Assembly: GCA_960531495.1 (NCBI GenBank) | Contig: OY482846.1 | Coordinates: 12,777,486 to 12,841,485 of the forward strand | Source of the DNA: Zeus faber | Lineage: Eukaryota; Chordata; Actinopteri; Zeiformes; Zeidae | Direction: 5' to 3' | Length of the DNA stretch: 64,000 nucleotides | Shown here: positions 52,301 through 64,000 of the stretch, one piece after another | Numbering within the stretch: position 1 is the first letter of the stretch | How the letters are laid out: the number at the start of each line of letters is the position of its first letter | Notes under the pieces: model-generated | The model's input: only the letters and a program-made list of their open reading frames with translations | Told to the model about the DNA's origin: nothing | Database searches by the model: none | Translations under genes and position numbers: made by a program

Positions 52301-55300
52301 AAACTTTACATAAATACATACAGTAGATTCTTAGGCTATTGACAGAATTTGTCAGGGGGAGGTATCCAGGCCTCCATATTGTCCTCTTATTAGTCTGATA
52401 ATGTAGTTCCTGAGGGGTTTTCTTACACTGGAAACAGCTGACGTGAAGAGGTCACATTCTGTATTTGATGACGCAGCTTGTATTACCACACCTACTACTA
52501 CTCCTGTTTTTTCAGCCTGTACAGCATTTCTGTCATGGTTCAGATGGTTTCCCACAAACCTAGATGAGGCTGGGGCCTGCGTGGTTGTCTTAGGTCACAC
52601 CGTTGATGTTCCAACTGTTACTTGAGCGCCCCGTGATCATGGTGGGCGATCGAATCAGTTTACTGGTAGTAATTGGTGCGCAATCTTATATGTGATGTAT
52701 GTGCCCTTGGCACACTTCTCCTCAATTTTGTCATAGAGCGGCAGTATATGGGAGAGATGCAGTATGTTAATCTCAGATAATTTGTTCATTTTATTGTATT
52801 TTCTTAATAATTGTTATGATAATTGGCTTCACAAATGTTATGTTTATTTACCGGTCAAATTAGTTGGTAACCCTGAAATTAAGATTCCCAAATATTTGTT
52901 TTAATTATTTAAGCTAGAGTTGCTCAGAGCCTACTATAACAATGGGGACTTGGTGACTGGCAATCCTCTCTGTGTAACCAATTGTGCACACTTTCACTGA
53001 ATAGTGGATGACCTGGGATGACCTCAGACCTTTTTAGGATGTTCTGAGGGAATTAAGGGAATGAATACACTCTGCGGTTCTCTGCAAATCACCTGGAATG
53101 AACCTCAAAAATAAAATGCGTTATACTGCACAAATGTCCACAATCCGCAATCACTTGTGCTCTTAAGTATGTTGAGCAGGGTGATTATCTTACTGCTAAA
53201 TAAATCATTTTTATTTAATTATTTTTATTGCTATTATTCACTATAGTCATTCAATTATAATACTGCAAAATGCACAGGAAGGCAATATCTACAGACGTAT
53301 TGCTCTGACAAATGTCAAAGCGTTTTGTGATGCCTGTTTGTAATGGCCTTACACATCATAGTGCTTTTCAAACATGGATTTTTTTTTCCCTCATTCCCAA
53401 TATATTATATATATATATTATATCTCTTTTAACTATTTTCTAGTGAACCTGCCAAACAAAACAGTTTCGGTTAAGCGGTAAAGATGTGTAGAGAATGTAT
53501 ATGTGAATCGCAAGTGTCCACCTTGTCGTCCGTACGCTTAATGAAGGCTGTTTTTAGGAAATGATCTGTGAATAACAAGGTTTAATAATATTGGCAAGAG
53601 CATTGAACCTTAGGCTGAACCAGGAGCCATGGCTTTGAGGCCTTGAGGCCATGGACCCACCCTTTCAGTAAGAAATGACAAGCGTACTGAAAATGCACTG
53701 AAAGAAATCATCAGATATAATCAAATACATCAAATACTGCTTCCTGGTGAGAATGAAAACGGTCACCATCATCCACTGTAGTCTGTGCTATTGGGTTAAT
53801 ATATTTAGGCAGACGGGATTTGATAGTCGACGCTCATAGGGTGGGCAACAATACATCACTCTTGTCCTTGGATAATGGTAGTCTCTGATCAGTAGCGTCA
53901 TCCTGTTCTGCTCTGGAGGCATATTTGTCGAATCTCATGAGAGGTGTTGAGAGAGGCTGTGTTCCCCGAATGCTGATTGGGCTTCATGAAATACCAGACG
54001 GTCTCCGGCCGTGCCAAGCGTCTTTCATCTCTCCTCCACGAACCAGTCCTTCAACTTTTTGTTTGTACGTATTTTTTTGCATCTTTCATTTGTTTGAGTT
54101 TTTCTTAACTCTTAGGAGTTGCACTTTTCCCCCCGGCAATGAAACGAAACATTGTGTTTTGTTTCATTTTTGTTCAGAGCTTCTTGCTCGTAGCACATGA
54201 AACAAGTGGAGAAATCCTGGCGAAAGTGTGGATTCTAAACTTGCCTGCAATTCATTTGAAGACATTGCTGTGCGGAAGCTCTTGTATTTTTTTTACGTTT
54301 TCCCACAACTCTGTCATTTATTGACATAACAACAGAAATGTTGACAGAAATCAGAAATAAAGCTGTCGAAAGTTGAGACTTACTGGATTATCTTTTGCAG
54401 CTGTACTACTTCTTGAATTCGCTAAATTATACATCAGACTTGTCGCTCATTTCTTTTCTGAAAAAAGGGTTCCATGCATCAGCAGTGAGAGACACTTACC
54501 TTTGCTCGACAAAGGCAAAAGTGAATGTACAGCAAATTGGTGAAAAAAGACCCACAGCCCCTCAGGGTTAAATCATTTTAATAGCCTATTGAATTCAATA
54601 TATTGAGATACTGTATATTGAATTGGGGCATCTATATTGTGATGCCTACTGAATCTCCGCGTTCTTTCCGATCCACAGCCTTGATGTAGCTTTTCTTTAC
54701 AAGTGAACGCCGCTCCTCCGACGCGATCATTTCTGCTGAGCTAATGAATCTGCTTTGATGGTGTAGTGTATCATTAGGATAGAATGGCCATGCTCTCTGG
54801 CCGAGCATTGGTGACTAATGGTTGTGAACTGCCGCTTGTTGAAGCCAGTTTGGTAAAAGCCCTGTTGTCCTTTTGTGCTTGAAAGGCATATTTTGTCGAT
54901 TCTTGCATCAGCCAGGAGAAATGGCCGTGTGCAGAGACGGGGTTCCGGACAAATTAGAGGTTGCTGGGTTCAAATGGGCGTGGGCTCCTCTTTAAGCCCG
55001 TTGGCTAAGAGCACACATTCCACATCCTATGGAACATGTGAGATGCATTTGACAGGAATAGAAGCTCGACTTTGCAGCCTGTGTCCTGTCTTGCAGGAAA
55101 TACCATACATTTTATACCAGGTTGCTTAACAGAGTCCCAATACGTAGAGTAGATGAGACTTCCATTCCTTTATGAGCAGTATTATATTATCTCCTGTTCC
55201 ATGTTGGGACCACAAAGACATTATCTATAGGAAGGCTGAACTGTACACATGATGCTATTTTATCAATTACCATTGAACTAGGGAGAAAGAAAGACCTCGT

Positions 55301-56189
55301 TGCATGGCTCTGTGGCTTTGACTTTGATCACAATAATAGTGTTTCTGCCCAAGCAGTCCGACGGCCGTTTGAAAGACTCTGTGCTCTCCATTTTGTATTT
55401 TCTAAAACTGTGTGTTGTGTAATCCTGATGCGTATACTTAAATCTATATTCAGTATGTCATCTTATGCCACGCCTGAATGTTTCGTCCCTGCTTAATTCA
55501 ACTTTAGGACATTTTTCTCTGTGTACCTATAGAAGTAACACTACTTGATAGGCACGTTTATTTAACTTTTAACTTTAAAAGTAATATTTGCTAGATGGTA
55601 AATCCTCTTTAACAATGAAAGAAATTTAGAATATGTATTCATTCTGTATGTAAACCTTTCACTGATGTTAATCACTTGTATTTCTAAAATGTGGGATTCT
55701 GTAGCAATGAAAGGCTTTAAAATCTATTGCTTTGCATTACAATATGTGTGCAATCATTGTAAATGATGCATAATACACATACCATGGTTTGAATGAGTGC
55801 TAACATTTAACTTTTGCAGCTTTGAGTTTTCTATTCGTAACATTTTGACCAACGCAATTTCTCATTTCTGTTCCAAGTATCTTTTGAGCTGCGGTGTTTT
55901 GTCTCAAATCCAGTTTAGTTTAGCGTAGAATAGCAATGAGATGAACATTTCCATTACAACAGGCGTTTGGTCGTCACGTGGCCACAGAATTGAGGAAGTT
56001 GACTCAAGTATTTGCCTCCCCTTTTATGTTCCAGGAGTGTTCCTTCGCTGGAACCGTTCCTCCAAGTGCCTGGACGAGGCCTACGAGGAAATGGTTCACA
56101 TCATTGAGTACAACAAAGAACTCCAGAACAAAGTCAACAGCCTGCGCAGGCAACTGGCCCAGCTCGAGACCCAGGATCCTTTACTGTAG
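46377..56189 (+). CDS. mtmr9: myotubularin-related protein 9 (pseudophosphatase), 10 coding exons
   Basis: Catalytically inactive myotubularin that binds and stimulates active relatives (MTMR6, MTMR7, MTMR8) acting on PI3P and PI(3,5)P2 in endosomal and autophagic membranes. Exons: 46377-46558, 47461-47569, 47661-47786, 47888-48061, 48567-48784, 49262-49423, 50371-50512, 51008-51228, 52054-52205, 56035-56189 (stop TAG). All junctions keep frame, giving 1641 nt and 546 residues; human MTMR9 is 549. The start [14 protein letters not shown] matches the known N-terminus and has G at -3 and +4. PH-GRAM domain about 1-100; phosphatase-like domain about 120-495; C-terminal coiled coil about 510-541. 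The active-site loop reads HGTEGSDST (332-340) in place of HCxxGxDRT: Cys is Gly333 and Arg is Ser339. All introns are GT-AG; intron 9 (3.8 kb) is the longest, introns 2 and 3 about 100 bases. Intact. Confidence 0.97.
51305..51450 (+). mobile_element. tRNA-derived SINE relic (V-SINE/DANA-like) in mtmr9 intron 8
   Basis: It carries CTCACAGCAAGAAGGTC followed by GAGTTTGAACCCGAC (a B-box-like GGTTCGAAYCC relic), then ATGTGGAGGTTGCATG and GTGCTCCGGTTTCAC. This run of blocks is characteristic of the tRNA-related and central parts of fish DANA/mermaid-type V-SINEs. Several substitutions show an old copy; the 3' tail is not evident. Confidence 0.65.
52206..56034 (+). other. mtmr9 intron 9
   Basis: The longest mtmr9 intron. 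It is A/T-rich with short TA runs (53402-53425) and contains no reading frame or repeat that I recognise. Two AATAAA-like hexamers (for example near 54356) lie inside and could allow premature polyadenylation, but nothing shows they are used. Confidence 0.7.
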
Positions 56190-56745
56190 TCGCTGTAGCA
56201 CCAGAGCCCAAACAAAATGGACGAGAGGGAGGCGCAGAGTTGAGTGTTTTCGTGTCAGCCCCAATTATACGCCTGGGAGCTGGGATCCAATTCAGATATT
56301 TCTTACAGTCCCGCTCCCGTCATAATCATATACATTTCAGATGCCGTAAAAGGAATTGGCTCGAATCGAAGTCTAGCGACTTGAAAAAAAAACGCCTCTC
56401 TTCGATGAGCAATCCATGTGCTCAATGCTTTTACGACTGAATTGTTTGAGATTGTACCCTAACATGTTATTTAATTTAAACAAGTGTACTTGCAGGTTTC
56501 AGTCAATCTCTTCAAAGTGTGCCACACACAGACAGAAAGAAGGAAGCGATAAGGGTTTCCTCTGAACGTGCATGCAGACACACCCTGCAACACAGACACC
56601 CTGCAACCGCCAGTTTGTCTCATTTCCATCTGCTAGGCCTTGGTCAACATGTTGCAGAAACTGCAAATGTGTAGCATATGTGGTAGTAGTTTGTCGCATG
56701 TTTTTTTTTTTTTTTATCCAGCTTAATTGGAATATATATATTCCA

Positions 56746-56786
<41 letters not shown>

Positions 56787-57555
56787 TAGTATATATAACA
56801 TATTTTTGCAGTAGGGTCATGCAGGGTAACCACACTACAATCACAAGACTAATTCAGTGTGGCTGTGATATCTCTGATCATTCATTTCATTCCAAAAGCT
56901 CTCGTTTCCATATTATTTTGCATATGTATCTCATTCAATTGTTTTGTTTTCGTGTTTTTTGTTTTTTTTTCCAAAATCTTGTTAATGTTCCTTCACAGGA
57001 AAATAATTTTGCCAATGTCACAATGTGGAGATATACTTGCTTATACTGGAAATATTGTTTGATTGCACATTTTTTTATTCATTCTTTTGCGTCTTTGATT
57101 TTATTTTTGTAGAGTATATTGCTGAAAAAAATATATCTGCTGTCCCGTTTATCAGTGTTTTCCTGATAGACAGTTTGGTGTCGAAGGAATGTCATCGACT
57201 GTTAACGTTTAAAGAAAACTGCACTCTGTTTAAGAATTTCCAATTAAAAAAAATGCGTCAAACATCTGTAGTACAGGATTCCCTAGAAATCCTGGTTGGA
57301 ATTTCAATGTTCTAATACCTGAAACAACAATGTATGTGTGTGACTAACAAGTTTTATCAAGACTTTTGATTCTTATTTGTGTATCAAGACGTTTAAAGCT
57401 TTTACATCCATGTAATGTTTTACCATATATCTATTGGGGTTGCTATATACAAGTCTGTAAGGAACTGTTTATTTAAAGGTTGATTAAATGTTCATTCCAA
57501 CATCTGTATTGTTCCTTCTTTTTGCATGAAATAAAAAAAGTTTAGTAGGTCATAA
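56190..57555 (+). other. mtmr9 3' UTR with poly(A) signal
   Basis: This stretch follows the TAG stop and is A/T-rich. A canonical AATAAA lies at 57530-57535, giving a 3' UTR of about 1.35 kb. A 28-bp perfect palindrome (56723-56750) and an (AT)n run (56750-56774) lie inside. The cleavage site is inferred. Confidence 0.6.
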
Positions 57556-58771
57556 CTGGAGACAGTTCAGGGCACCTGTAATCCCAAATGATAAATATAT
57601 ATTGATTATACAATTTTTAAATATTGCACTCGGGAGCAGTTTAGTGATGTATGCATAAACAAAAGGACTGCCCGTATAATGAACGGGGTTAGCATTCAAT
57701 ACATTTTCGAGAAGGACAGAGCCTTGCGCCTATACAGGTTGACGTTTAAGAGGCGGCTAAAAAATCCCCGCCGCCATTCTCCAACCTGCAACCTCATCTG
57801 ATGAAGCGGTCATGGAATAAATAGCTGAGAGTCAGCTGCCCACGCGGACCATGTGACGGCTGTGTTTACAGTCCATCAATCATCCGTGACCCCATTTGTC
57901 TTTTATTTCATTTTGGTTCAGGTGCACTCGTTTATTTTAAGATTATATTATTGACCATCTCTGTGTCATATTGAACATGTTGCCTTGGCAGCCTTTTGAA
58001 CTAGTTAAGGGGTGTGTGTACTGTAGACCTCAACTTCACCTTTACTGTGTACAGTACGTGACAGCTTTGGTCAGAAGCTGCGGTGCTGCTACTCGGCACC
58101 ATAACAGTACACCAAGTTCTACATCTCCATCAAGGGCACATTGGTGAAGCATGGAGCTCAAATGATTAAGGGTGTGCAATGTTTTCCCTGATAACTTTCG
58201 CCCATGTTATCAGCCATGGCTTAGAAACGTGTTTACCGCATAGCAAGCTCTCCACTCATGTTGTCTCAGAATAGAGACATTAAACAAGTCGTTTGTTATA
58301 AAATTGTTTGAGTAAGTTCTGAGCAAGGGCTGAGAGTGTTATTTGTTTTTATTGTGTTTGTTTAACAGTATGTCAGCTGCCGACACTGATTAACTTGTTT
58401 TGTTTCGAGGGAAATGACTGGTTTCCTCTGGGTGGTGACGAGAATGGGGGTGTTCACGCATCCACCACTCACGTCTTGCATAACTCCCAGGTTCAGCCCT
58501 TGCCAAATTCCACTCACAGATATCCTTGGTGTGTTGGACCAGTTTCATTTCATGTAAACAGAGCTCAAAGTCAAACTGAGGCACAGCTACTATCCCCTTG
58601 GTAAACACGAATGGATTCTCTTAAATGACTGAAATGTGAGCAATTTAAAAAGGATACTGGTGTTTTTATTGCTGAGAAACATCCCAAGAGTCATTGACGT
58701 TCCTACTAAAACATTGATGTCTTTGATTACCCATTGCTAAACCACATTAAGAATATATATAAGAAGCTTAT

Positions 58772-58821
58772 ATTTTTTATATTTATTATATTATATTATA
58801 TTATATTATATTATATTATAT
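58772..58821. repeat. (TTATA)n repeat
   Basis: Tandem 5-bp TTATA units across about 50 bases, just upstream of copy D. Confidence 0.9.
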
Positions 58822-58850
58822 GTGGAGCATTATTGATATGAAAATAATAA

Positions 58851-59386
58851 ATATAGCTACAGGCAGCAATCAACAGGGTCCAGCTTATTCGTGGTAGGTA
58901 CGTATACCAGTTTCCCGGGTTCTCGGAAACACGGCACGATTTTCCAAGTTTACGTTGAACGCCGCATCAGCTCCCTTGACGTTTCGTCTCCTGTTTTCTC
59001 GTCTCGCGGAGCAACCACTATGCGCTCTACACAGCGCGACCCCCTGAATGGGGATGCGCACCCAGAGACGGAAACCGGAGTTACATGACATTGGTTCATG
59101 AAGTCACAAAGCTCCTACTAATCAAGGTACGCCAAAATTCTTCAACTTCCGGTTCATTTTTCGTCTTTTTTCGTCTTCTTTCGTCTTCCTGCTCCAAATG
59201 TAGATCGATATGGATCAAACTTGAACCACGAGATGTCTGAAACATCCCGGTTCTAATGAGCCCTCAACCACCTCGTGTGTTCCGCGATTGTCACGTTCCA
59301 GACACTTTTAGCCCGAAAAATGCCAAAGAGAATAATAATTAAAATCCCAGCAGTAACAATAGGGTTTCAGCCCTGCGGACTGGACC

Positions 59387-59387
<1 letters not shown>
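58851..59387 (+). mobile_element. Helentron-like repeat, copy D (short)
   Basis: The left end ATATAGCTACAGGCAGCAAT has the stem-loop with one mismatch; GGGTCCAG is at 58876-58883. The right end GCGGACTGGACC ends at 59386 and is followed by a TAA array to 59435. The body matches copy A ('ggttcatgaagtcacaaag', 'caaatgtagatcgat', 'tgtctgaaacatcccggttc'). The interior coding part is absent. Confidence 0.65.

Positions 59388-59436
<49 letters not shown>
59387..59436. repeat. (TAA)n microsatellite
   Basis: About 16 TAA units directly at the right end of copy D. Confidence 0.97.
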
Positions 59437-60068
59437 CCACCTCCTTAAACGCTGATTCCCACATAACACTTTGAAAGTCATCCATAACTACAACAGGACT
59501 GTCTGGCGGTCTATTAGGGGACAGCGTGTAGATTTTTCTTTTGCACAATCGCCTACAGACGATGACGCAGGAGCTGGTGACGTGTTAAGGGCGTGGACAG
59601 TGGCGGGGATCACACCTCCGAGGGTCCTCCAATCCGAGGCTCCCCGTCAGCCTAGACGGCCGCTGGCAGATATAACTAGGGGCCGCAGCTGATGCAATAG
59701 TGAAGAACACACGTGTAGCGGTTGGGACGTCCAGGGAAGCAGGCGCCGTCAGACTTTATTTGTGACTATACACCGGTGAGTTCAATGTGCATCGTTTTGT
59801 CGATTAATTCAGACGGACCGTCATTTCAATAATTCATATTTGGAATTATTAAAGATATTGAAGAGTATTCTATGGCAGGATCAGGCGTTATTGGCCAAGT
59901 ATGGCTACACAGACAGGGAATTCGACTGTGGTTGTCAGCACAGAACACACAGTAAAATCTGAAGCGAAATTTAAGAGAAATATTTACACACACTAGGCAG
60001 AAACTGTAATAAACACTATTTACAATGTGTGGGAGTACACATTGAAATACTAACAAAATAATCATACA

Positions 60069-60110
60069 TACATACATACATACGTGTGTGTGTGTGTGTG
60101 TGTGTGTGAA
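60069..60110. repeat. (CATA)n(GT)n microsatellite
   Basis: Four to five CATA units, then about twelve GT units. Confidence 0.9.
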
Positions 60111-60246
60111 GGGACATTTTGTGCACAACAATGCAAAGCCGACTTTTCTTTTTGGATGCAATTTTATTATTGTATTTACACCTGATTCACGTTTAATTTC
60201 GGGCTGATTCAATAAGCCTATTAAGCTTTGGTCGCCCCTGAGTACG

Positions 60247-60353
60247 TGACGTAATGCGTAATTCTTTCTGGTGTGTTTCCAACACTTCCATCCTCGCGGC
60301 CCATTGGTCCAGGTTCTGTCAGACAACGTGGCATCACTGGCGCCAATATAAAG
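60247..60353 (+). promoter_or_regulatory. CRE-like / CCAAT / TATA-like cluster
   Basis: GTGACGTAATG (CRE-type half plus TAA) at 60246-60256, CCCATTGG (reverse CCAAT) at 60300-60307 and TATAAAG at 60347-60353 lie in the order and spacing of a class II promoter. No coding exon or clear donor follows closely. It could be an alternative upstream promoter for tdh or a chance cluster. Confidence 0.3.
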
Positions 60354-61289
60354 ACATTTCTATCATTGTGTTAACGATTATTTAAAGTAAGATGGAACAA
60401 TGCGGTTGGCAAACACCCTCCTCCACTGTACTGAATACGGGCGGAGTATTATTGCAGCGTTTTAACTGTAAAGTGTAGACACTGTCTGTTATCGCCCAGT
60501 TAAATCAGCCAGCTTAAAACAATGCTGAAAACAAAACCAATTAAAAAAAAAAAAGATCATCTGAACACCCTCATGTTTTTATTCCCTGTTAAACAATCGC
60601 TCTCCGTCACCTGAAGGTGAAATAGAAAAGGGGGGGGGGGGGGGGAAACGAGCTTTTTCAAATTTCTGCTCAAATTAAATCCCGTCACTGTGCATATCGA
60701 GGAGTTGCGGGTGTGTGTTCATAGTGGCAGAACACTCAAAAGACAGAACCGCCGCGGGAAGCCTCTGTTCCCGGCGGCTCCCGAGGACCAGGCTCCGCCA
60801 GGCGGCCCGCCGCTACTGACGCATGACTCGCGAACGATTCGTTCGTAGCGTACTCAATCTTTTTAAGTGAGTCGGCGGTCCCTCCGGTAAAATGGCGAGT
60901 CCTCGTCTCACAAACGGAAAAGAATAATAACGATGACAAAGGTCAGAGGCAAGATAAGGCCACGGTGTTTGGCGTAATCCACATCGAATTTGACTGATTT
61001 ACACTTTCCGTAATCCACCAAAGGATGTACTTTTGGCGGAATCCGCACAACATCCTTCCACCTAAAATATTGAATGTTGACAGAATTAAATAGTTATTGT
61101 GAGAATTCCACTCACAACTCCCCAGCCGACCGACTCTTGTGACCGGTTAACTTACTTTTTTTTAAATGTGTTTCACGTTTTATTTTTTGGGGTTGTACTG
61201 TTGACTCGTCAAGAACGAATCAAAAAAAAGGGGTCGAACCTTTCATCGCGAGTACGAGTGTGTATGTTCATCCGTCGTCTCAGACGCCG

Positions 61290-61348
61290 TGACGTCACGC
61301 ACCCTCTTACTCTGATTGGCTTTCGCCGAAGGCAGGGCAGTATAAATA
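61290..61348 (+). promoter_or_regulatory. tdh core promoter: CRE, CCAAT box, TATA box
   Basis: A perfect palindromic CRE TGACGTCA lies at 61290-61297, GATTGG (reverse CCAAT box) at 61314-61319 and TATAAATA at 61341-61348. These predict a start near 61366-61373, with the CRE at about -75 and CCAAT at about -55. The predicted start falls in the pyrimidine run CTCTTTCCTTCCTC. Confidence 0.75.
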
Positions 61349-61367
61349 GTCCAAGTTACGCTCTTTC

Positions 61368-61412
61368 CTTCCTCTTTTTGTTTTTAATCGGGCGCTTCTT
61401 CCCCTGTCCTCG
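61368..61412 (+). other. tdh noncoding first exon (predicted)
   Basis: It runs from the predicted start to CCTGTCCTCG|GTGAGT, a consensus donor with GT at 61413-61414. The matching acceptor is the pyrimidine-rich CCCCTCGCAG ending at 62315, so the first intron is about 0.9 kb and the exon carrying the ATG begins ACACC. Exact 5' end is inferred from the TATA spacing. Confidence 0.6.
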
Positions 61413-62320
61413 GTGAGTATCACGGGAGCTCGTTTTGATGGTAGTCTTTAATATGTTTGATTGTTTTTTATTTCTAATCGATACTTGTCGGAAGGATGCT
61501 CGCACGGGTCGCGCCCATGTTCATAGTCTTCCATGCAGAGAAAGCAGTTTAATCGTAGTCTGTTTTTTGTTTGTTTTTTGTTGTTTGTTTTTTCCCCTTT
61601 AATTTTTCTTGGTCAAACAAATCCACACGCTCCATTTTCTTGTCTTGTTCACTTGTATTATGTAGTGTCAAAACGAGTTTCATATCTTTAAGTTACCCTT
61701 GTGGGACTTGCTGGGACAATTATTATTATTTTTTTTTTTAACGTTCAATTGTCTCTCTTCGGTAAACGGGATTTTCAGTGGTATCGGAGTGAGCTGCGTT
61801 CCGTCGTCGCTCTTTGTTTTCGCTCCGTGTCGCTCCTGGCATTTTGGAGAGACGCCCTGACCCCCGGGTGCTGCAGCAGCCCGCTCTGGGGGTTTCGCGT
61901 TGAAACTCTGAACACACCACCGGAAGATGGCAGTGAAATATTGCAGTATTAAAACATGTCAAGTGTTTAAATGGCGTAATTAGAACTGTCTCCATGTATT
62001 TGGAAGCGTTTGAAAGTGGTGCAATGCACAGACCCGCAACGAAAGAATGGAAACAAGACATAACGACCAGAAAATACACAATGTATGCATACACGGTATA
62101 AGTTCAAGTGGACAAGCGGTATGCAAGCAAAATGTTAAAATGTGAGTTGTAATAACTTTTTCATAGTCTTTGTTTCTCTTACATACGTTACTCTTAACCA
62201 TTCCTCTGTCAGATATGACCGATCCTTGCAAAGTGGCCCTCCCTTAAAAAAAAACTGCCCTTGAGCATTACATTAAAGTCTAGATATGTTCTAAATTGGA
62301 CCCGTCCCCTCGCAGACACC

Positions 62321-64000
<1,680 letters not shown>

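Larger units (their letters stand above)
57556..61285. other. mtmr9-tdh intergenic region
   Basis: About 3.7 kb. It holds copy D of the dispersed repeat, TAA, TATAT and GT arrays, a 16-base G run (60630-60645) and promoter-like motif clusters listed separately. 57556-58770 has no recognisable feature. 59440-59800 is CpG-rich with a 73-codon plus-strand frame of no recognised family. Confidence 0.65.

Noticed and set aside
54875..55129. tRNA-like B box (GGGTTCAAATGG) in mtmr9 intron 9
   Set aside because: No A box at the right distance, no cloverleaf and no known SINE blocks around it.
59471..59692. 73-codon plus-strand frame as a small gene
   Set aside because: No recognised family, no splice or Kozak support, and CpG-rich DNA gives such frames by chance. 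Kept only as an unexplained segment.

Overview
This window is vertebrate nuclear DNA, most likely from a ray-finned (teleost) fish. Coding sequence lies in short exons with consensus GT..AG junctions. Long CA/GT, GATA, TAA and GA simple repeats are very dense, and fish-type transposable-element relics (hAT, TTAA-target, L2-like LINE, V-SINE-like) lie between and inside the genes. I see no bacterial features, CRISPR arrays or tRNA/rRNA genes.

Three protein-coding genes can be supported, in the order xkr6 (minus) - mtmr9 (plus) - tdh (plus). This matches the gene order I recall for human 8p23.1 (XKR6, MTMR9, the TDH pseudogene).

Region by region. Bases 1-35895 appear to be the 5' part of xkr6 intron 1: no further xkr6 exon is visible, and the stretch holds simple repeats, a 2.2 kb polypurine tract, a 21-bp minisatellite, a 335-bp GATA array and several DNA-transposon relics. 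Bases 35896-36476 are xkr6 coding exon 1 inside a CpG-rich block. Bases 36.7-46.3 kb separate the head-to-head genes xkr6 and mtmr9 and hold two copies of an unnamed, possibly Helentron-like repeat, a 1.0 kb TTAA-flanked element and TAA arrays. Bases 46377-57540 are mtmr9, with ten coding exons and a 3' UTR. Bases 57.6-61.3 kb are intergenic, with another copy of the same repeat and promoter-like motif clusters. From about 61.3 kb to the end is tdh: a CRE/CCAAT/TATA promoter, a noncoding first exon, and four coding exons, the last cut by the window edge.

The genes are not a functional unit. Xkr6 is a multipass membrane protein of the XK family. Mtmr9 is a catalytically dead myotubularin that supports active myotubularin lipid phosphatases. 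Tdh is the mitochondrial first enzyme of threonine breakdown to glycine and acetyl-CoA. Their adjacency reflects conserved vertebrate synteny. Nothing resembles an undescribed multi-gene system. The most novel-looking material is the repeat family present in four copies, two of which carry an antisense remnant of what may be a cysteine-protease-like reading frame.
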